Shown here: positions 60,501 through 64,000 of the stretch, in pieces
Position numbering within the stretch: position 1 is the stretch's first letter
Layout: each line of letters opens with the position of its first letter
Assembly (NCBI GenBank): GCA_013396635.1
Contig: WBMW01003842.1
Span: 62,001-126,000, forward strand
DNA: 64,000 nucleotides
Reading direction: 5' to 3'
Origin: Penelope pileata
Lineage: Eukaryota; Chordata; Aves; Galliformes; Cracidae
Notes under the pieces: generated by a model
Seen by the model: only the letters and a program-made list of their open reading frames with translations
The model's database searches: none
Told to the model about the DNA's origin: nothing
Translations under genes and position numbers: made by a program

Positions 60501-61943
60501 GAGTTCTCTCTGACAACTACATTTGCAGTTGGTACTTAATTGCTAAATGTAGTAAACATTAGAAATGGGGTTTCATAGCTCTCTTGTATGGAAATGCACT
60601 GTGTGTACAGTGTTGGGTGACTTAGTACCCCACTTCTCCTGCTTTGCAAAAGAGAAACAGCCCCAGCTCCACACTGAAGTACAGTTGGAGTCCTGAATCC
60701 GTATGGTGTTCCGAAGTTTTTATGCTTGTTTGGAGGTTAGGTTACATCAGTGTCATGTTGTGGAAACACAACCGTTTCTTTTGTGAGCGTGCTGTTCGGT
60801 TGCAGTGCTTGCCATCGCTTCCTTCCTGTGCGAGCCGCTCAAAATCTGAGCTGTCCTTTACATAACATGTTCAAGCAGAAGGAAAACAGTCAGTTATCTT
60901 GTAGGAGTTGTTCTGCTGCCTAATGCATTTTTTTGTCATACAGTTAACAGTTTTGGTCCAATTAGGACACAAAAAACCCACTGTGATCTTGATAATATTT
61001 TTCTCCTGAAGGCTAAAGGCATGATAGTAATTAAGTCATGACTACATGTATTTTACCTTTCTGGCTTGGTAGTTTGGTTGTACTCTTGTGTCTGAGAAAG
61101 TAAAACAAAGTCTCTCTCCATTATAAAATATGCAGGTAGTGTATATTTGAGTTTAAGCAATAATTAACTAATGAGGTGATAGAATGGGGAAGGAGCAAGA
61201 GGGAAGTGTCGCTTACAAGAATGGGGGTGAGAGGGGGGAGCTCTCTTGCTGTAATACAGCTATAAAGCTATCCTACAAATACTGTAATAAGGAACAGCAG
61301 GGCAATTCACTTTTTCTACAGTGGGAAATATATCTTTATTGATATCTGCCTTTACACCTTGTTTTACAGACAGCTTCATCACTCTTCTTGAATTTTCTGG
61401 TATGGGTTGTTCTGTTCCTTAGGCTTCTTTGGTTCTGCGGTTTTCTTGGACTTCTGCAGATGTTACAGTCAATTAGGGAGAGGAAAAAATTGTTTTGGTT
61501 GGGAAGAATCCTGGTGAAATATCAAACTCAACACTTCTGTGTTTGTTCTAGCAATAAAATTTAGGATCTTTATGCTTAGATGCCAGATGGATGCTGTATC
61601 AAGCTGGAATAGATAAAATTGTCAATCTGTACTGTACATACGTTCTTTGTCCGTAGGGCAAAAAACACACGTGTAAACTCCATTTATCTTTCTACTTTCC
61701 TGTGAAGCTGAGTGCCTGCCTTTAATAAACAGTGTTGAACTGAATTTTGTAATAGCCAGTATCAGGTTAGATGATTACTTTCTGACAGAGTCCACTTGTA
61801 TGATCCAGATGTACTCTGTATGTTTTATAGACGCAAGCTGAGGTTCTTAAAGGAAGAAGTCTGTTACGATGTGTGAGCTTTTAATCTTTGCTGTTTTCTT
61901 TCCTCCATTGCCTATTTTTTTCTCCCTACGCACGCTTTTAAAG

Positions 61944-61977
61944 CTCTTCGGTTTCAGTGCTAGGAAAGATCATCACC
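61944..61977 (+). other. Weak plus-strand exon candidate
   Basis: After a long pyrimidine-rich stretch, acceptors lie at 61943 (TTTTAAAG) and 61957 (GGTTTCAG), and a perfect ATCACC|GTAAGT donor at 61977. The open frame reads LFGFSARKDHHR. Short, so mainly of interest for its donor. Confidence 0.2.
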
Positions 61978-62844
61978 GTAAGTTTCGGAAGACGCTGTGT
62001 TCTTACTCGTTGGCTTAAAAAATGGGACTGAAACTCGTGAGCTCATTGTTGTCTTTTTTGTTTGTTTGGTTCTCCTGCTGCTTTTGTGACAGTTACCTAC
62101 AGGTGATATTTGCAACACAGAACGAAATTTTTAAGAATAAAAAACTCTAGCCTTGCTTTTGTTTTCTTTGTTTGAAGATGTGGCTATGATAGCTGATCCG
62201 TAATAGCTACAGTAATGAATTGAAACACTGAACCAGAACTATTCCCCAGTGTCTTATTTGCTGCCAGATGTCCAAGAAAACCCAGAATGATGCAAGGTGT
62301 TGAAATAATAATGTCATATTTTCTACATAGGGAGTCTGCCCCAAATTAAGTTGAAAAGCTGATACTTGCTTGCTTCAGATGAGACAATTGTGCATGGATC
62401 AGTACTTCAGAAGTGTGCAAGAACTCCCCTCCAGAAGGCTGATATTTGTACGCAAAATTGATGCTTCTTAATGGGCTCTGTCAGTGGCTATTAGATGTAG
62501 CACGTTCTGCTTTGTTAATGATCTACTCCGTGTGGAAGTTCTACTTTTATTCTGCTGAACTTAGCTGTCACTAACAGCTTTATACATTGTGGTGTTATGA
62601 AATTACTTATCAGCAGCCTCTAACATTCTTAATTCTGGTTTTTGAAAAGCTGAGCTTCCTAATTGGAGCTCATACGCACGTGAACTCTTGCTCTCTATTA
62701 TTTGCCTGAGAATAAGAATTCAGTTACTATTAATAGGGTTTGCCTTACAGCAGAAGATCCCATGGCAGTGCCTTCAATATTAGTCTTTTATCCGTGCTTT
62801 TGTACGACTAGGTCTGTGTAATACCTCTTCTATAAATATGGCAG

Positions 62845-62907
62845 GTACAAGCTACAGCAAAGAAAACGTGTGCATTATTTGGGGTCAGGTCTTTTCACAA
62901 GGCATAG
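62845..62907 (+). other. Weak plus-strand exon candidate
   Basis: A 63-base segment between ATATGGCAG and CATAG|GTAAGT, phase 1 at both ends, with one open frame (TSYSKENVCIIWGQVFSQGI). It also contains a possible start (ATGGCAGG). The acceptor is only fair. Confidence 0.22.
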
Positions 62908-64000
62908 GTAAGTTATTTGGTGGTGAATATTGGATTCTATTGTAAATGTTATGTCTGCTATAGTAGATGGAAATGCATTAAAGGATCAGCATAACAGTTT
63001 ATTTAAAGGGCGAAAGTCAAAAACCTGCTGTGTGGATATTGCAAATTGCCTAAAGTGAAGGGGCAGGAGAATTCTTTGAAGGCTTATGTAGATGAGGGAC
63101 GTTCAGTTTCTGTTACAAAACTTAAATCAGAATATCACAGTACTGAAACTGGTTGGAATTTGGAGCAATTAAGAGGAGGAAAGGGAATTCTTTTAGTAAA
63201 ATTGCTTCACGTTGAAGTGTGCAATAAGTGTGCTGTTTTCCCTTTCCGCCTTCCTTGCTCTACTTCATTTTTGGAGTAAAAGTTGTAACTCATCAGCGTA
63301 GCTGAATTGCTGCACTTAACAACGCTGACTGTGGGAAAATGAGAATAATCACTAATGACTACATGCAGTCAGGAGAACACAGACAAACTACGACTATAGC
63401 TATAATTTAATAACTTCTGAAATTTCTAGGTTCCTCTGTTCTTTCAGACAGCGCTTGAAACAATTTTCAGTGTTCAGTGAAAGCAACTGGAAGCTGGGTT
63501 GCTCTGGAGTGCTCCAGTAGTTCTGTGTTCCATGCAAGCTGCAGCAGGTGAGGAATTCTGTAACCCTTTGCTGGTTTCTGGGGGGTCCCAGCCTTTTCTG
63601 TTGATATTTGAGTGACACTCTGTTCAGGTTCTTGAAACAAGTGACATGCTTTGTGGCCTCTTAACGAAGAATACAATGTTTTTAGAAAAAGGATGTTTTC
63701 AAGGTAGGGTCAAATTGTTACTCCATCTTCTTGGATTAGCTGTTGCCACTACTGGTTTTTAGTTTATGTTCCTTAAACCTGTGCTTTTTTAATGCAGGCT
63801 GGCTTGCAAGTCTGGGGCTAACTTCTGTAATCAAGTGTAATCAAGTCTACTACAAGCCAGTTTATGAACAGCACCCAAGAACTTGTGTATAAGGATGATG
63901 ACTTCAACATTGAGCTGAACCCATCTTTATTCTCAAATCCACGTTTGGTAAATCGTCTTTGTATTGAACTACTCTGCTTACCTTTATCTAGTTGTCAATA

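Larger units (their letters stand above)
47991..64000. other. Long AT-rich stretch, likely first intron
   Basis: Sixteen kilobases without a recognisable gene or CR1, unusually repeat-poor compared with the left half. Contains microsatellites (49919-49966, 57495-57527), a gap (53173-53189) and a few splice-flanked candidates listed separately. The open frame at 51815-52279 has no splice signals or domain and is probably chance. Confidence 0.5.

Noticed and set aside
1..64000. tRNA, rRNA, snRNA genes, CRISPR arrays or endogenous retrovirus
   Set aside because: No cloverleaf with A and B boxes, no conserved ribosomal RNA words, no spaced repeats and no LTR pair or retroviral gene order was seen by eye. 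A covariance-model scan would be needed to exclude small RNAs.

Overview
This window looks like nuclear DNA of a bird, most likely a galliform such as chicken. The evidence is at least eight CR1 LINE pieces with the avian 3' end (terminal ATTCTGTG-type repeats), and a deleted mariner copy that I recognise by its terminal repeats as the chicken Galluhop / Mariner1_GG family, flanked by TA. The GC-rich CpG-island and AT-rich intron contrast also fits. There are no bacterial-style genes, operons, CRISPR arrays, tRNA or rRNA genes that I can see. Almost every long open frame is explained by a repeat, by CpG-island sequence or by chance. A 17-base N gap and three single Ns indicate draft assembly.

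Layout. 0.6-1.9 kb: an old, nearly 1.3-kb CR1 on the minus strand carrying decayed reverse-transcriptase sequence. 2-9.9 kb: AT-rich intron-like or intergenic DNA with one isolated GC-rich block (4.56-4.9 kb) and a convincing splice-flanked minus-strand segment at 9.04-9.15 kb. 9.96-10.50 kb: the mariner copy. 11.75 kb: a CR1. 16.68-16.85 kb: a possible minus-strand exon. 19.43-20.57 kb: a CpG island, interrupted by a CR1, that is a likely promoter. 22-27 kb: a cluster of splice-flanked open segments, mostly on the plus strand, several sharing intron phase 1; this is the best place to look for an unannotated gene. 30.4-31.6 kb: two CR1 copies placed back to back. 39.6-42.06 kb: a strongly pyrimidine-rich region whose 3' part (41.64-42.06 kb) resembles the tail of an ancient LINE known from reptiles and birds. 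46.96-47.99 kb: the strongest CpG island, with two inverted CCAAT boxes, a GC box and a good splice donor, so probably the promoter and non-coding first exon of a plus-strand gene. 48-64 kb: AT-rich sequence that reads like a long first intron, with only three weak exon candidates.

No gene could be named. The exon candidates rest on splice signals plus open frames only. Such pairs also occur by chance in 64 kb of intronic DNA, so they are given low to moderate confidence. Transcript alignment or cross-species conservation would decide them.
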